Source: Gammaproteobacteria bacterium (GTDB lineage: Bacteria > Pseudomonadota > Gammaproteobacteria > Steroidobacterales > Woeseiaceae). Taken from it: a stretch of DNA of 64,000 nt. The position numbers were made by a program, and so were the translations under genes. The DNA lies in assembly GCA_013151645.1 (NCBI GenBank), contig JAADHU010000031.1, positions 1-64,000 of the forward strand. Reading direction: 5' to 3'. The notes under the pieces are model-generated. The model was not told where the DNA came from and made no database searches. It saw only the letters and a list, made by a program, of their open reading frames with translations. Of this stretch, positions 8,707 through 18,569 are shown in pieces. The first letter of the stretch is position 1. Every line of letters starts with the position of its first letter.

Positions 8707-11486
8707 AAACGATCTCTCGCTTCCTGTTGTTTGCAATCGTCGCCGTACAACTCGTCGCCTGTGGTTTATCGGTTAGCGATGAAGATCGGCTGCTTCGGGC
8801 AGAGCGGCATATGGATCAAGGCGAGTACCGCACTGCCTCGATAGACCTCAAGAACGTTCTGGCCGCGGATCCGGACAATGCCAAAGCCAGGATACTTCTC
8901 GGCCAGGTGTACCTCGGTCTCGGCGAGATATTGAACGCCGAGAAAGAGATCCGTCGGGCGGCCGACCTTGGTGCCTCCGAATCCAGCGTTCGACCCCTGT
9001 TTCTCAAGATGCTGATCGAAAAAGGGGAATACACAACGGTGCTGGCAGCACTGAGTGACGGCCATAGTGGCCTCACTTCTGCACAGGAATTTGGTTTTCG
9101 CGGTGCCGCACTTTACGGTGTGAATAATCTTGCTGCAGCCGAAGCGACGTATCGGGACTGGATCGCCGAAGACCCCGGCAATGTGTCGGCGGTCGTTGGT
9201 CTGTCTCGTGTCTTGTCGTCGGTCGGTCGCCGAACGGACGCGATCGCGAAACTCGATGCGCTACTGAAAGTCGACCCCGACATCGCCGATGCCTGGGCAG
9301 AACTTGCCAGGATCCGGTTTTCGCTTGGTGAATACGCCGAGGCTGCGAAAGGCTTTGCGCTGGCACTCAAGAACAGCGACCTGGAGACGGGTTTCCGATC
9401 GTACTACGTGACGCTGGCAGGTCTTGCAGACTCACAGTTACGCGCACAACTTATCGAGGCTAGTCGCAACTCCATCGCACTTCTCACCGCGATGGACAAA
9501 TCTGCGACACTGACCTTGCTCCTGAGCGCCAGACTTGCGCAGATTGATCAGGACTTTCCGGCGGCTGCCCGGTATTTGCAAGAGATAGTGGCCCGTGATC
9601 CTGACGACTATTTCGCTTTGATGTTTCTGGCAGACATTCAAATGCGCCAACGGAATCTGGCGCAGGCTGAGGAATTGCTCAATAGAGTCGTAGCGTACGC
9701 GCCGGATAATATTCAGGCGCGCAAGCTGCTTGCTCGCGTGCAATTGAGGCAATCGAAACCCAGCGGGGTTGTCGAAGCATTGTCCCCTTTTCTGGATAGT
9801 GGCGATGCGGACGTTTACGGCCTGGTCGGTCAAGCCAATCTTCAGCGAGGCAATATTGACGCAGCAATATCGAACTTCCGCATGGCTGCCGATTCGAATC
9901 CGGGCGGCAATGCCGAGCAACTGAATCTGGCCATCTCTTACCTGTTTGCCGGCAATAACACGATGGCCATTGGCTTGTTGGTCGAGCAACCAGAAGGCAA
10001 GGATGGTGACTATCGTCGTGAGCAATTGCTGCTCATGGCCTATATGCGTAGCGGCAAGTTGGCGGCCGCCAATGTCATCGTGGAAGAACTGGAAAAAGGC
10101 CATAGCAACGATCCCGAGGCGCTCAGTCTTGCCGCAAGCTTTTATTTCGGTGTCGGAAAGCTTGATGTCGCCAAAAGTTTGTACGAAAAGTCGCTGAAGC
10201 TGGATTCGTCGAACATTACTGCGCTGCTGGGGCTGGCTCGGTTGGAAATTCAAACGGGCGAATTTATTGAGGCGGGCGGGATTCTCGACACTGTCCGTAC
10301 CCTCGAACGCGGACAGCTAGAGGCTACACTGGGTCTCGCACACATTGCCTCAATCGACGGCAACTACGATGCCGTCTATCAATTGTTGATGGAGGCAAGG
10401 GAATATCACCCGAACGATGTGCGTCCTGTTCTGGCGTTGGCGCTGGCATATTTTCGAAACGATTCGGTTGATCTCGCGCTGGCAACCGCGCGCGAGGCAG
10501 TAATGTTTGGCTCACAGGATCCATCAATTAACGCGGCGGTTGGCAGAGTGTTGATGGAGACCGGTGCCTATGACGAAGCGTTGGTGGCTTATGAAATCGC
10601 CGTAAACCGCGCACCAAATTCTCCTCGGCTCCTGATGGCCCTTGGATATACGTATCTGGCGCTCGACCGCTCTGTCGACGCTCAATCGGTCTTGGCTCGG
10701 GCGTTAAAAATCGATCCGGAACTGGAACCGGCCGCGGCAGCGCTGATTCTCGTCGAACTACGCCAGGGGCGGTACAACTCTGCTTTGATCAGAGTCCAGA
10801 AACTCCGCAAGAAACTGCCGGACCGCGTTGTAATGATGTTGCTGGAGGGCGAAGTTTACAGCAAGCGCGGAGAGCACATCAGTGCGGCGGATGCCTATGC
10901 TCGGGCGGTACAGAAAGGGGCGGGCAGCCGCGCTGTGTTTCGAGAATACCAATCACGGGTTCTTGGGGAGCAAAGCCGACCGGAAGCTCCATTGGTCGAT
11001 TGGTTGGCAAAGAATCCGGATGACGGGCAGGCTCGACGATTGCTGGGAGAGCGATACCAGGCGACAGGCAGGTCTCTTGAAGCCATTCAACAATACGAAC
11101 GGCTTATCGAGTCCAACCCGGACGATGGCGAATTGTTAAACAATCTTGCCTGGGAATACCTGACTTCCGGAGATCTTGAGCGTGCTCGTGCGGCGGCGGA
11201 AAAGGCTCGAAAACTATTGCCGGATTCGGGATCTGTCACCGATACGCTTGGCTGGATTTATCGTAGTCTTGGTGAGATGGATCGGAGTGAGGCGTTACTG
11301 CGAGAGGCTAGATCACTCTCTGCCAGCAACGGTGAAATAGAATACCATTTAGCGGTTGTGTTGGCTGAAACTGGGAAACGAGATGAATCCCGAGAAATAC
11401 TCGGTGATTTGTTGGTGAGGGGCGCGTCGTTTCCATCCATCGACGCAGCCTCAATTTTGCTGAACGAATTGTCGTCGGCAAACTGA
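8703..11486 (+). CDS. prsT: XrtA/PEP-CTERM system TPR-repeat lipoprotein PrsT
   Basis: This 927-residue protein belongs to the giant TPR family found in exosortase A polysaccharide loci, thought to scaffold export. The N-terminus is a lipoprotein signal with the lipobox LVAC (Cys20), so it is anchored in a membrane facing the periplasm. Almost all the rest is TPR-type helical repeat, with many A-x-x-x-Y/F and D-P-x-N/D hallmarks (for example LAADPDNAKARILLGQVYL). The ATG at 8703 overlaps the xrtA stop by 4 bp. The gene for the export lipoprotein follows after 13 bp. Length and position agree with the family. Confidence 0.92.
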   Translation: MKTISRFLLFAIVAVQLVACGLSVSDEDRLLRAERHMDQGEYRTASIDLKNVLAADPDNAKARILLGQVYLGLGEILNAEKEIRRAADLGASESSVRPLFLKMLIEKGEYTTVLAALSDGHSGLTSAQEFGFRGAALYGVNNLAAAEATYRDWIAEDPGNVSAVVGLSRVLSSVGRRTDAIAKLDALLKVDPDIADAWAELARIRFSLGEYAEAAKGFALALKNSDLETGFRSYYVTLAGLADSQLRAQLIEASRNSIALLTAMDKSATLTLLLSARLAQIDQDFPAAARYLQEIVARDPDDYFALMFLADIQMRQRNLAQAEELLNRVVAYAPDNIQARKLLARVQLRQSKPSGVVEALSPFLDSGDADVYGLVGQANLQRGNIDAAISNFRMAADSNPGGNAEQLNLAISYLFAGNNTMAIGLLVEQPEGKDGDYRREQLLLMAYMRSGKLAAANVIVEELEKGHSNDPEALSLAASFYFGVGKLDVAKSLYEKSLKLDSSNITALLGLARLEIQTGEFIEAGGILDTVRTLERGQLEATLGLAHIASIDGNYDAVYQLLMEAREYHPNDVRPVLALALAYFRNDSVDLALATAREAVMFGSQDPSINAAVGRVLMETGAYDEALVAYEIAVNRAPNSPRLLMALGYTYLALDRSVDAQSVLARALKIDPELEPAAAALILVELRQGRYNSALIRVQKLRKKLPDRVVMMLLEGEVYSKRGEHISAADAYARAVQKGAGSRAVFREYQSRVLGEQSRPEAPLVDWLAKNPDDGQARRLLGERYQATGRSLEAIQQYERLIESNPDDGELLNNLAWEYLTSGDLERARAAAEKARKLLPDSGSVTDTLGWIYRSLGEMDRSEALLREARSLSASNGEIEYHLAVVLAETGKRDESREILGDLLVRGASFPSIDAASILLNELSSAN

Positions 11487-11499
11487 TATCGGGAATCCA

Positions 11500-12126
11500 A
11501 TGAAATTTAATCGACAAACGACTTTTCGAAGACTGGTAAGTATGTTCTTGCTGGCAAGCCTCGCAACTGGCTGTGCCTCCGGTGGGGCGACATTTTCCGT
11601 AGCGGAGTGCCCGGCCCCCGTGGCTGGTTCGTCGGAATACTTCATTGGCGCAGGCGACAATCTTGAAATAATTGTTTGGCGCAATGAAGAATTGTCGGTG
11701 ACGGTGCCGGTCCGGCCAGACGGTAAGGTATCGATACCGTTGGTTGATGATATGCAGGCATCGGGAAAGACGCCGTCGCAACTCGCCAGAGATATGGAAA
11801 GCGTACTCTCGGAATATCTCAGGTCGCCTGTAGTAAGTGTCATCGTCACCGGGCAAGGGTCTGCGAACCAGATACAAGTAGTTGGTGAGGTCGTTTCGCC
11901 GCAGCCGTTGTCCTACCGTGACGGACTCCGGGTTTTGGATGTTTTCATTGCAGTAGGCGGCGTGACTGATTTCGCCGCCGGCAACAGAACTAAACTTGTT
12001 CGGCAAACAGAGCCCGGACAGGCGGAATGTCGTATTCGAGTGAAAGACCTCCTCGCCGGGGATATGTCGCAGAATATCAATCTGTACCCGGGTGATGTGA
12101 TCGTTGTTCCCAGGACCCGCTTCTAA
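11500..12126 (+). CDS. Exopolysaccharide export lipoprotein (Wza/EpsA-like, XrtA type)
   Basis: This is the periplasmic/outer-membrane export component of the polysaccharide machinery. The 208-residue protein has a lipoprotein signal (lipobox LATGC near residue 24) and a polysaccharide-export domain opening YFIGAGDNLEIIVWRNEEL. An SLBB-like segment around IQVVGEVVSPQPLSYRDGL follows, and the protein ends PGDVIVVPRTRF. It is short for Wza, as is usual in XrtA loci, where it lacks the C-terminal membrane helix of E. coli Wza. Its TAA overlaps the ATG of the chain-length gene (TAATG), so translation is coupled. Confidence 0.92.
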   Translation: MKFNRQTTFRRLVSMFLLASLATGCASGGATFSVAECPAPVAGSSEYFIGAGDNLEIIVWRNEELSVTVPVRPDGKVSIPLVDDMQASGKTPSQLARDMESVLSEYLRSPVVSVIVTGQGSANQIQVVGEVVSPQPLSYRDGLRVLDVFIAVGGVTDFAAGNRTKLVRQTEPGQAECRIRVKDLLAGDMSQNINLYPGDVIVVPRTRF

Positions 12127-13718
12127 TGAACGAACTGATCAATATGCTTCGTACCGAGCTTCGCGGTACCTGGCGGTACCGATGGGTGGCTATGATAACG
12201 GCCTGGACGATTTGCCTGATCGGTTGGGTCAGCGTGTTCGCGATGCCGGATATTTTCGAGGCACGGGCGCAGGTTTACGTCGATGCCGATTCAAGACTGG
12301 CCGACGTGATGGGTGAGGTCGGTGTGGCACCAACTATCGGGTCTCGAGTCTTTGTTGTGCGGCAGGCGATGCTGGGCAGGCCGCAATTGGAGCGCGTTGC
12401 ACGAGAAACAGACCTGGATTTGCGGGCGGCCACCGCTGCTGACAGGGAAGCGCTACTGATCAGTTTGCGAGAGAAAATCGGCGTAAGTTCCGGGCGGACG
12501 ACGCAAACCGAACACCTGTATACGATAACATTCGAGGATCGGGATCGAAATATGGCAGTGGCGGTCGTGCAGCAATTGCTGGATACGTTCGTCGAGGATG
12601 TACTGAAACTAAAAGAGCAAGGCGCTGATGACGTTTCGACCTATCTTGCCGATCAACTTTCCTATTACGCCGGTTTGCTTTCGGGCGCGGAACTAAGGCT
12701 TGCAACCTTTAAAAAGGAATATGTTGGCCTTCTTCCAGGCGAAAACGGCGGGGTATTCGAGCGGTTGCAGCAAGAGATGGACCTTCTTCGACAAGAGCGA
12801 CTGGACCTTCAGATTGAAGTCGACCGCAGAGATGAACTGCGACGACAACTCGGATCGGAGATTCCCTATATAGTCGATGATGGAAGCTCGACACAGAGCG
12901 CTGGCGTGCCTGGGAGTCCTACGGAAACCACGATCACGGGCCTGGAGGTTAAGCGCTCGGATCTCTTGCTTACTTTTACAGAGCGCCATCCGGACGTCAT
13001 CGCGATCAACGAGCAACTTGCGCAATTGTATGCGAAACGGGAAGCGGATCGGGCCGCATTGGCCAACTCCGCCAGTGGTATGGAGGGAGTCGCCAATTCG
13101 ACGAATCCCGTATACCAGAGTGTTCAAATCGCGCTGAACGAATCAGGCGTTCGCATAGCTGGATTGAGAAGCCAGGTCGTACAACGCGAAGCGACTGTTG
13201 AACAATTAAATGAGCAGATCAATACGATACCGGAAGTAGAAGCAGAATACGCTGAGTTAACGAGAGACTACCAGCAGTATCGTGCACTTTATTCTGAACT
13301 CTTGTTGCAGAAAGAACGAGAGAGAATGGGGAATGTCGGCGAGGAACGAGACGTTGTCAGTTTCAACGTAATTGACCCACCAGCCGCCGCACTGGAACCC
13401 ATTGCACCAAAACGGGTTTTGTTGTTGGTCGGCGTACTTTTACTGGGCATTGGCGGTGGAGTCGGGCTGGCATTCATATTGCACCAGATGAGTCCGGTCT
13501 TCCACGACGCACATGCGCTAAGAATCGCGTCGGGTCGCCCGATTCTCGGGGTTGTAAGCATGACGTGGCTGGAGCGACATCGGACGGCACGCCGCTTCGA
13601 CTTGTCGTCAGTTACATTCGCGGGGCTAGGATTGGTCCTGGTGTTTGTATTAACGGTAATTTTCCAGGAACCAGGCGTGTCAATGATTCAAAACATTATT
13701 CGAGATATGGCGAGTTAG
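12126..13718 (+). CDS. Polysaccharide chain-length determinant (GumC/Wzc periplasmic domain, XrtA type)
   Basis: This inner-membrane co-polymerase of 530 residues regulates chain length and bridges to the export lipoprotein. It has a membrane helix near residues 17-40, then a long periplasmic coiled-coil-rich region (about 150-400). The proline-containing second helix follows the PxxP-type stretch (IDPPAAALEPIAPKR). Unlike many Wzz proteins there is a further C-terminal hydrophobic segment (FAGLGLVLVFVLTVIF). The cytoplasmic kinase domain is a separate gene immediately downstream, as is common in XrtA loci. The start is coupled to the previous stop. Confidence 0.9.
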   Translation: MNELINMLRTELRGTWRYRWVAMITAWTICLIGWVSVFAMPDIFEARAQVYVDADSRLADVMGEVGVAPTIGSRVFVVRQAMLGRPQLERVARETDLDLRAATAADREALLISLREKIGVSSGRTTQTEHLYTITFEDRDRNMAVAVVQQLLDTFVEDVLKLKEQGADDVSTYLADQLSYYAGLLSGAELRLATFKKEYVGLLPGENGGVFERLQQEMDLLRQERLDLQIEVDRRDELRRQLGSEIPYIVDDGSSTQSAGVPGSPTETTITGLEVKRSDLLLTFTERHPDVIAINEQLAQLYAKREADRAALANSASGMEGVANSTNPVYQSVQIALNESGVRIAGLRSQVVQREATVEQLNEQINTIPEVEAEYAELTRDYQQYRALYSELLLQKERERMGNVGEERDVVSFNVIDPPAAALEPIAPKRVLLLVGVLLLGIGGGVGLAFILHQMSPVFHDAHALRIASGRPILGVVSMTWLERHRTARRFDLSSVTFAGLGLVLVFVLTVIFQEPGVSMIQNIIRDMAS

Positions 13719-13735
13719 CCGGGAGTATTGCGCAG

Positions 13736-14629
13736 ATGAGCAAGATTCAAGAGGCGCTGGCGAGGATTCAGGCGACGAAGTCCGCATCCAAGAGAGAAAT
13801 AGCCGGCAAAAAGATTGGCCAGTCGGAGTCTGTGGTTCTCGCCAAACTCGTCGATAACGGGGCAGTCGGATCGACGAAACCTGTCGGTGCAACGGGTGCG
13901 GGCAATCGATTTCTGGAAATCGATCGAGACGCGCTCAAGGAGGCCGGCTTGTTGGCGCCGGAGTATCACGAGCGACTTTTGGCCGATCAATACAGGGATA
14001 TTAAGCGCCCGCTGATCGCACATGCTTTCGGTAAGCGAGCGACCAAGATTGAAAATGGCAATTTGATCATGGTGACCAGCGCAGTAGCCGGTGAAGGGAA
14101 GACCTTCACAAGTATCAATCTTGCGTTAAGCATGGCCAGGGAAAAGGATCACACGGTGATTCTTATTGATGCCGATGTCGCGAAACCCCACGTGAGTAGT
14201 ATTTTCGGTGCCTCGGATGAGCCGGGTTTGCTGGATGCCATTGAGGACAGGACATTGAAGCTCCATGAGTTGTTGCTGCCGACGGACGTGCAAGGCCTCA
14301 GTTTTCTACCGGCCGGGAGACCCCGACATCATTCCACCGAACTATTGGCGAGTGCACGTATGGATGAGCTCGCAACGGAACTGCGAGAAGAGTATCCGAG
14401 TTCACTGGTGGTGTTAGATACACCTCCATTGCTGCAAACAAGTGAGTCGAAAGTGCTCGCGGCTATCGCCGGCCAGATAGTCATGGTGGTTCGTGCAGAA
14501 GCTACCTCGAAAGATGCGGTGTTAACTGCGATAGACATGTTTAGTGATACCAAAGCCGTCAACCTGATTCTTAATCAGGTTCGAAACGCCAAAGTAGAAT
14601 ATCAGTATGGATACGGATACGGTCAGTAG
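13736..14629 (+). CDS. XrtA-associated tyrosine autokinase (BY-kinase)
   Basis: This is the cytoplasmic bacterial tyrosine kinase that partners with the chain-length protein. The frame is open from 13565, but that part overlaps the preceding gene. The ATG at 13736 (MSKIQEALARIQ) is the family-like start and gives 297 residues. Visible motifs are Walker A SAVAGEGKTFTS, Walker A' VILIDADVAKP and Walker B LVVLDTPP. The C-terminus carries a tyrosine cluster (EYQYGYGYGQ), the usual autophosphorylation tail. It begins 17 bp after the chain-length stop. Confidence 0.92.
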   Translation: MSKIQEALARIQATKSASKREIAGKKIGQSESVVLAKLVDNGAVGSTKPVGATGAGNRFLEIDRDALKEAGLLAPEYHERLLADQYRDIKRPLIAHAFGKRATKIENGNLIMVTSAVAGEGKTFTSINLALSMAREKDHTVILIDADVAKPHVSSIFGASDEPGLLDAIEDRTLKLHELLLPTDVQGLSFLPAGRPRHHSTELLASARMDELATELREEYPSSLVVLDTPPLLQTSESKVLAAIAGQIVMVVRAEATSKDAVLTAIDMFSDTKAVNLILNQVRNAKVEYQYGYGYGQ

Positions 14630-14690
14630 GTACGGAGCGATTCCGTACGCATTGCGGAAAATCAGGAAAAGATGAATTCGGAGGAGTGAG

Positions 14691-16004
14691 ATGCACATCG
14701 TAGAAGAACAAATTAGACAACTGGGGAGATCATTCCTGATTGCCTCGCTGTGTGTTGCAGCCTTGGCTGGTGCCGCCATGGCGGCAGAAATCACTGCGAA
14801 TGTCAGTGCCGGTGTTGGCGTGTCGGATAACATCGCCAGAACTGATTCGGACCAAATCAATGAAACCTTCAACCTGGTGGGTGCCCAGTTCCAATTGACG
14901 GAATTGACACAAAACATTGATGCACAGATTCAAGCGAATATCGACTATTTGCAGTATCAGGACAACACATTCAGCGACCAGGTTGTGGGGGGAGTTGATG
15001 CTTCCATTGATTGGACCGTTGTCGACCAACGGATCAATTGGATCGTGGAAGAGACTTTTGGTCAACAGTTGCTAAATCCCTTAGCACCGCTCTCGCCGAG
15101 GAACCGGGAAAACATCAATTTTTTCAGCACTGGACCCGATTTTCTCATTCCGGTTGGTGCACGGAACAGTTTGGGTGCCAATCTCCGTTACACGAATATT
15201 AACTACGAACGGCGGCAGTTCGACAACGATCGATCGTCGGCCACCGTTTTCGTGCGACGTGCTATTCGGGAGAATGCCAATCTGTCGCTTAACGCATTTG
15301 CTGAGAAAACCAAATTCGATGCCGGTGTGATTGCACCGGATTTTGATCGATACGAGGGATATGTCCGGTTCGATGTCTTGTCGGCAAGAAATACGTTTGG
15401 CGTAGATGCCGGATATACAGGACTCGATATTAATGGCCAGCGCAGAAACGGAATGCTGCTTCGCGTCGACTGGACCAGAACCATCTCGCCTTTTACATCG
15501 TTCACGCTCGGAGGGGGAAGCCGTTACTCTGACCAGGGTAATATCTTCAATATATCGCAATCCAGAGCGAACAATCTTGCCGATGTTAACGACATTGGTA
15601 CGCTTGGAGTCCCGTTTCTCAATAACTTTTTCAATGCTAATTATGTGATCAATCGCGAACGAACGACGGCCGCGATCAACTTCAGCTGGAACCAGGAGGA
15701 CTACAAGGAAGGAGGGAATCTTGATCGAGACATCTGGAGAGTCGACGGCAATCTGAGTCGGGATATTACCGCGAATATTTTCACTCGACTGAGTTTCAGG
15801 TTCGATATTCGGGATTACAAATACTTGATTCGCCGGGACGATAGCTTGCGTGGTCAGGTAACCCTGGGATATCGATTCAACGCTGCTTTCAGCCTCTCGT
15901 TGAGTTATCAGTATGCGCAGCGAAAGAGCGATGCATCGCGGGCTGATTACAAGGAAAACAGAGGCGTGATACGGTTTTCCTACTACCCGGATTGGGGTCG
16001 TTGA
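14691..16004 (+). CDS. XrtA/PEP-CTERM system outer-membrane beta-barrel protein
   Basis: This 437-residue protein is the putative outer-membrane pore family of exosortase A loci (TIGR03016 type). A signal peptide ends near AGAAMA (residues 25-31). The rest shows alternating amphipathic strands, aromatic-rich turns and a C-terminal strand ending in YYPDWGR, as in beta-barrels. The ribosome binding site GGAGG sits 6 bp before the ATG. It follows the autokinase gene after 61 bp, in the place where an XrtA-associated ATPase gene is often also found. That ATPase is absent here. A large antisense frame over this gene is a shadow. Confidence 0.85.
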   Translation: MHIVEEQIRQLGRSFLIASLCVAALAGAAMAAEITANVSAGVGVSDNIARTDSDQINETFNLVGAQFQLTELTQNIDAQIQANIDYLQYQDNTFSDQVVGGVDASIDWTVVDQRINWIVEETFGQQLLNPLAPLSPRNRENINFFSTGPDFLIPVGARNSLGANLRYTNINYERRQFDNDRSSATVFVRRAIRENANLSLNAFAEKTKFDAGVIAPDFDRYEGYVRFDVLSARNTFGVDAGYTGLDINGQRRNGMLLRVDWTRTISPFTSFTLGGGSRYSDQGNIFNISQSRANNLADVNDIGTLGVPFLNNFFNANYVINRERTTAAINFSWNQEDYKEGGNLDRDIWRVDGNLSRDITANIFTRLSFRFDIRDYKYLIRRDDSLRGQVTLGYRFNAAFSLSLSYQYAQRKSDASRADYKENRGVIRFSYYPDWGR

Positions 16005-16082
16005 TGTCGGTTCCGAGAACCTGTTCACGGACATCATTTTCATGCACTGACAAACTCTGAGCGAAATAATAGATTCAAACTC

Positions 16083-17501
16083 ATGTTCTCGTTTCATTCC
16101 AAATCAAATCACCTTGCGCGGCTGCTCGTTCTGCTGGATATCGCACTATTGTCTTTGACGTACACCGTCGTGTTGCGCATCTATCCACTAGTGAGTGTTG
16201 AGCCGAATATTGACATTCTGGCTCACCTCGGACTATTTCCAGTGATTTTGGTCATATTTCTTCTTAGCAGGAGGTATTCTGGCGGTGTATCTGCTTTGCA
16301 AACGGGTTCGATCAAGATGCAGAGCTGGTGCCTGATAAAAGAGACCACCATCACTTTCGCGATTACTGCCGCACTGATATTTTTGCTGAAGTTGACCTAC
16401 GTAAGCCGGGCGGTACTCCTGGGATTTGCAGCGTCCGGGACAGTGGTGCTGATCGCGGTCCGGGCATTCGTGATCTGGTGGTATTTTTCCAGAAGTAAAG
16501 AAAAGCAGGAAAATTATCTCAATGTCCTGATCATCGGATCGGGTCGACGCGCACATCAGTTGGCAGATATCTTGCAAAGAACGCTCGAATGGGGCGTCAA
16601 CATCGTAGGCTTCCTCGATCCACTCGGAGAATCGGCCGGGCGTCGCTCATCTGACAACATCCTCGGTCACGTCGATCAGATTGGTGAGGTCTTGCGTGAC
16701 TCGGTAATCGAAGAAGTTATCGTAGCCGTTCCGCGATCCATGTTGGGAGGCGTTCAATCGATAATAGATGCCTGTCAGGAAGAAGGCGTCAAGTTGCGTT
16801 TCATGGCGGACATTTACGACTTCAATGCAGCACGAATTCGCCTGACGATGGTCGATAATATTCCGCTGCTCAGTTTCGAGCCGGTAGCGAGGGGAGAGAA
16901 TGCGTTAATTGCAAAACGGCTATTCGACCTGGTCGCCATCATATTACTCGTTCCGGTCTTGCTGCCCTTTCTCGCTATCGTCGCGATCGCCATAAGACTG
17001 GACTCGCCCGGACCTGCGCTGTTCGTGCAGGACCGTGTAGGACTGCACAAACGACGATTCCGGCTCTATAAGTTTCGTAGCATGGTCGTAGACGCCGAGG
17101 CGCGCATGCAGGATATTGAACACCTGAACGAAGCGGACGGACCGAATTTCAAAGTCAAGAATGATCCAAGAATGACTCGGCTCGGCCGCCTGCTGCGGCG
17201 CACGAGTATTGATGAATTGCCGCAGTTAATAAACGTCTTCCTCGGCGATATGAGTTTGGTCGGCCCCAGGCCGATGGCGTTACGCGATGTCGAGCTGTTC
17301 GACAAGGGCATTCAAAGGAAACGCTTTAGCGTAAGGCCGGGTATTACCGGTTTGTGGCAGGTATCGGGTCGGAGCGATTTATCCTTCGATAAGTGGGTTG
17401 AGTTGGATCTTGACTATATCGATCACTGGTCGCTAATTTGGGATTTCAAGATTCTGCTGAAGACGATACCCGCCGTGCTGAAAGGTAGTGGGGCGGTCTA
17501 G
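16083..17501 (+). CDS. Undecaprenyl-phosphate sugar phosphotransferase (polyprenyl glycosylphosphotransferase)
   Basis: The enzyme starts repeat-unit synthesis by moving a sugar-1-phosphate to undecaprenyl phosphate in the inner membrane. The 472-residue protein has four to five N-terminal membrane segments, a Rossmann-like CoA-binding region (VLIIGSGRRAHQLADIL), and a membrane hairpin near 285-310. The C-terminal catalytic domain is shown by RLYKFRSM, RTSIDELPQLINV and MSLVGPRP, and it ends with LWQVSGRS. The architecture is that of WbaP/EpsB-type enzymes. Donor sugar cannot be read from the sequence. It stands 78 bp after the barrel gene and heads the run of assembly genes. Confidence 0.92.
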   Translation: MFSFHSKSNHLARLLVLLDIALLSLTYTVVLRIYPLVSVEPNIDILAHLGLFPVILVIFLLSRRYSGGVSALQTGSIKMQSWCLIKETTITFAITAALIFLLKLTYVSRAVLLGFAASGTVVLIAVRAFVIWWYFSRSKEKQENYLNVLIIGSGRRAHQLADILQRTLEWGVNIVGFLDPLGESAGRRSSDNILGHVDQIGEVLRDSVIEEVIVAVPRSMLGGVQSIIDACQEEGVKLRFMADIYDFNAARIRLTMVDNIPLLSFEPVARGENALIAKRLFDLVAIILLVPVLLPFLAIVAIAIRLDSPGPALFVQDRVGLHKRRFRLYKFRSMVVDAEARMQDIEHLNEADGPNFKVKNDPRMTRLGRLLRRTSIDELPQLINVFLGDMSLVGPRPMALRDVELFDKGIQRKRFSVRPGITGLWQVSGRSDLSFDKWVELDLDYIDHWSLIWDFKILLKTIPAVLKGSGAV

Positions 17502-17519
17502 CCGCCGCTTTGCGTCGCA

Positions 17520-18569
17520 ATGAAACAGTTAGTGATGAAATTGATCCGGGTATCGAGAATTCTCGACGCCTGGAGGTTCTGGAATCGCAAGAAAATAACG
17601 ATTCTGATGCTACACGGTATTTCAGCGACGAAAGAAAAGGGTGTTTGGAATCCGTTGTGGGAAAGAGTTACACCAGAGAGACTCGACGCAGTGCTCAGTC
17701 AATTGTCAAAGCACTACAATTTCATTTCCCTGTCGGAGGCCGTCGAAATGCTATCGGGAACGATTCCGATGGTAAATCATGGGCTGGTACTGACGTTCGA
17801 CGATGGTTATCGCAACAACGTGACGGAAGCCTGGCCGGTACTAAAGCGACATAGCGCAGCAGCCACATTTTTCGTGGCGGCGGGTTTCGTCGAAACGGGT
17901 AAGTCCTTTTGGATTGATCGCCTCGATTACGCGTTACAGCAGGCCCCGGATTCGGCACGTCTATTGCGAAATCGACAATTTCGATTCGACTTCCGCGGGT
18001 TGTCCCGGGAACAATTGCAGAGCCAGTATAGAAATCTTCGTCTTGAAGTAAAGAAGAGTGCAGTCGACGATGAGGAGATGCTGAGCGTTTTCGATGCGAT
18101 GTCGGGAGCGCTCGAAATCGCCGCAGGAACGACAATATCGGATATCCTGGATAGTGACGAATCCGTGGCGATCGCGCGGTGGGATGAACTCGTTCAAGCA
18201 GCTTCCGAGGGAGTGACCATAGGTAGTCATTCGGTGGATCATCGTCAACTGGCAAGAATTCCGCAGGCGTTGCTGGATCGTCAACTGGTGAATTCGAAGA
18301 AAATGATTGAAGAGCACTTGCAGCAAGAGTGCAGATACTTTTGTTTTCCGAACGGCAGTTTCGATGAAGCGGTGGTTGCAAGTACTCGCGATGCGGGCTA
18401 TACGGCGGCGCTTACGACCGTTCGCGGGCTGAATAAGGTCGGTGATAATTTATTTACACTGCGGCGATATGCTTTGCCGAGCAAACCATCGGAATTCTTG
18501 AACTTGTGTTCAATTAGCGGAATATTCGAAATTCCAGTCTTGCGAAATATATTTCGGGCTATGTCGTGA
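17520..18569 (+). CDS. NodB-domain polysaccharide deacetylase
   Basis: This 349-residue protein is a metal-dependent deacetylase for polysaccharide N-acetyl groups. The NodB motifs are clear: LVLTFDDGYRNN (Asp-Asp) near residue 88, TIGSHSVDHRQLA (His-x-x-x-His) near 235, and YFCFPNGSFD near 275. There is no clear signal peptide; the short N-terminal basic/hydrophobic stretch may be a membrane association. It begins 18 bp after the sugar transferase stop. Its own stop overlaps the GTG of the following glycosyltransferase (GTGA), so it is part of a translationally coupled run. Confidence 0.88.
   Translation: MKQLVMKLIRVSRILDAWRFWNRKKITILMLHGISATKEKGVWNPLWERVTPERLDAVLSQLSKHYNFISLSEAVEMLSGTIPMVNHGLVLTFDDGYRNNVTEAWPVLKRHSAAATFFVAAGFVETGKSFWIDRLDYALQQAPDSARLLRNRQFRFDFRGLSREQLQSQYRNLRLEVKKSAVDDEEMLSVFDAMSGALEIAAGTTISDILDSDESVAIARWDELVQAASEGVTIGSHSVDHRQLARIPQALLDRQLVNSKKMIEEHLQQECRYFCFPNGSFDEAVVASTRDAGYTAALTTVRGLNKVGDNLFTLRRYALPSKPSEFLNLCSISGIFEIPVLRNIFRAMS

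Noticed and set aside
9438-10253. 271-codon minus-strand frame over prsT
   Set aside because: It is a shadow of the TPR repeats; the plus frame is clearly coding.
15081-16097. 338-codon minus-strand frame over the beta-barrel gene
   Set aside because: It is antisense to a gene with a signal peptide, ribosome site and family structure, and has no domain of its own.
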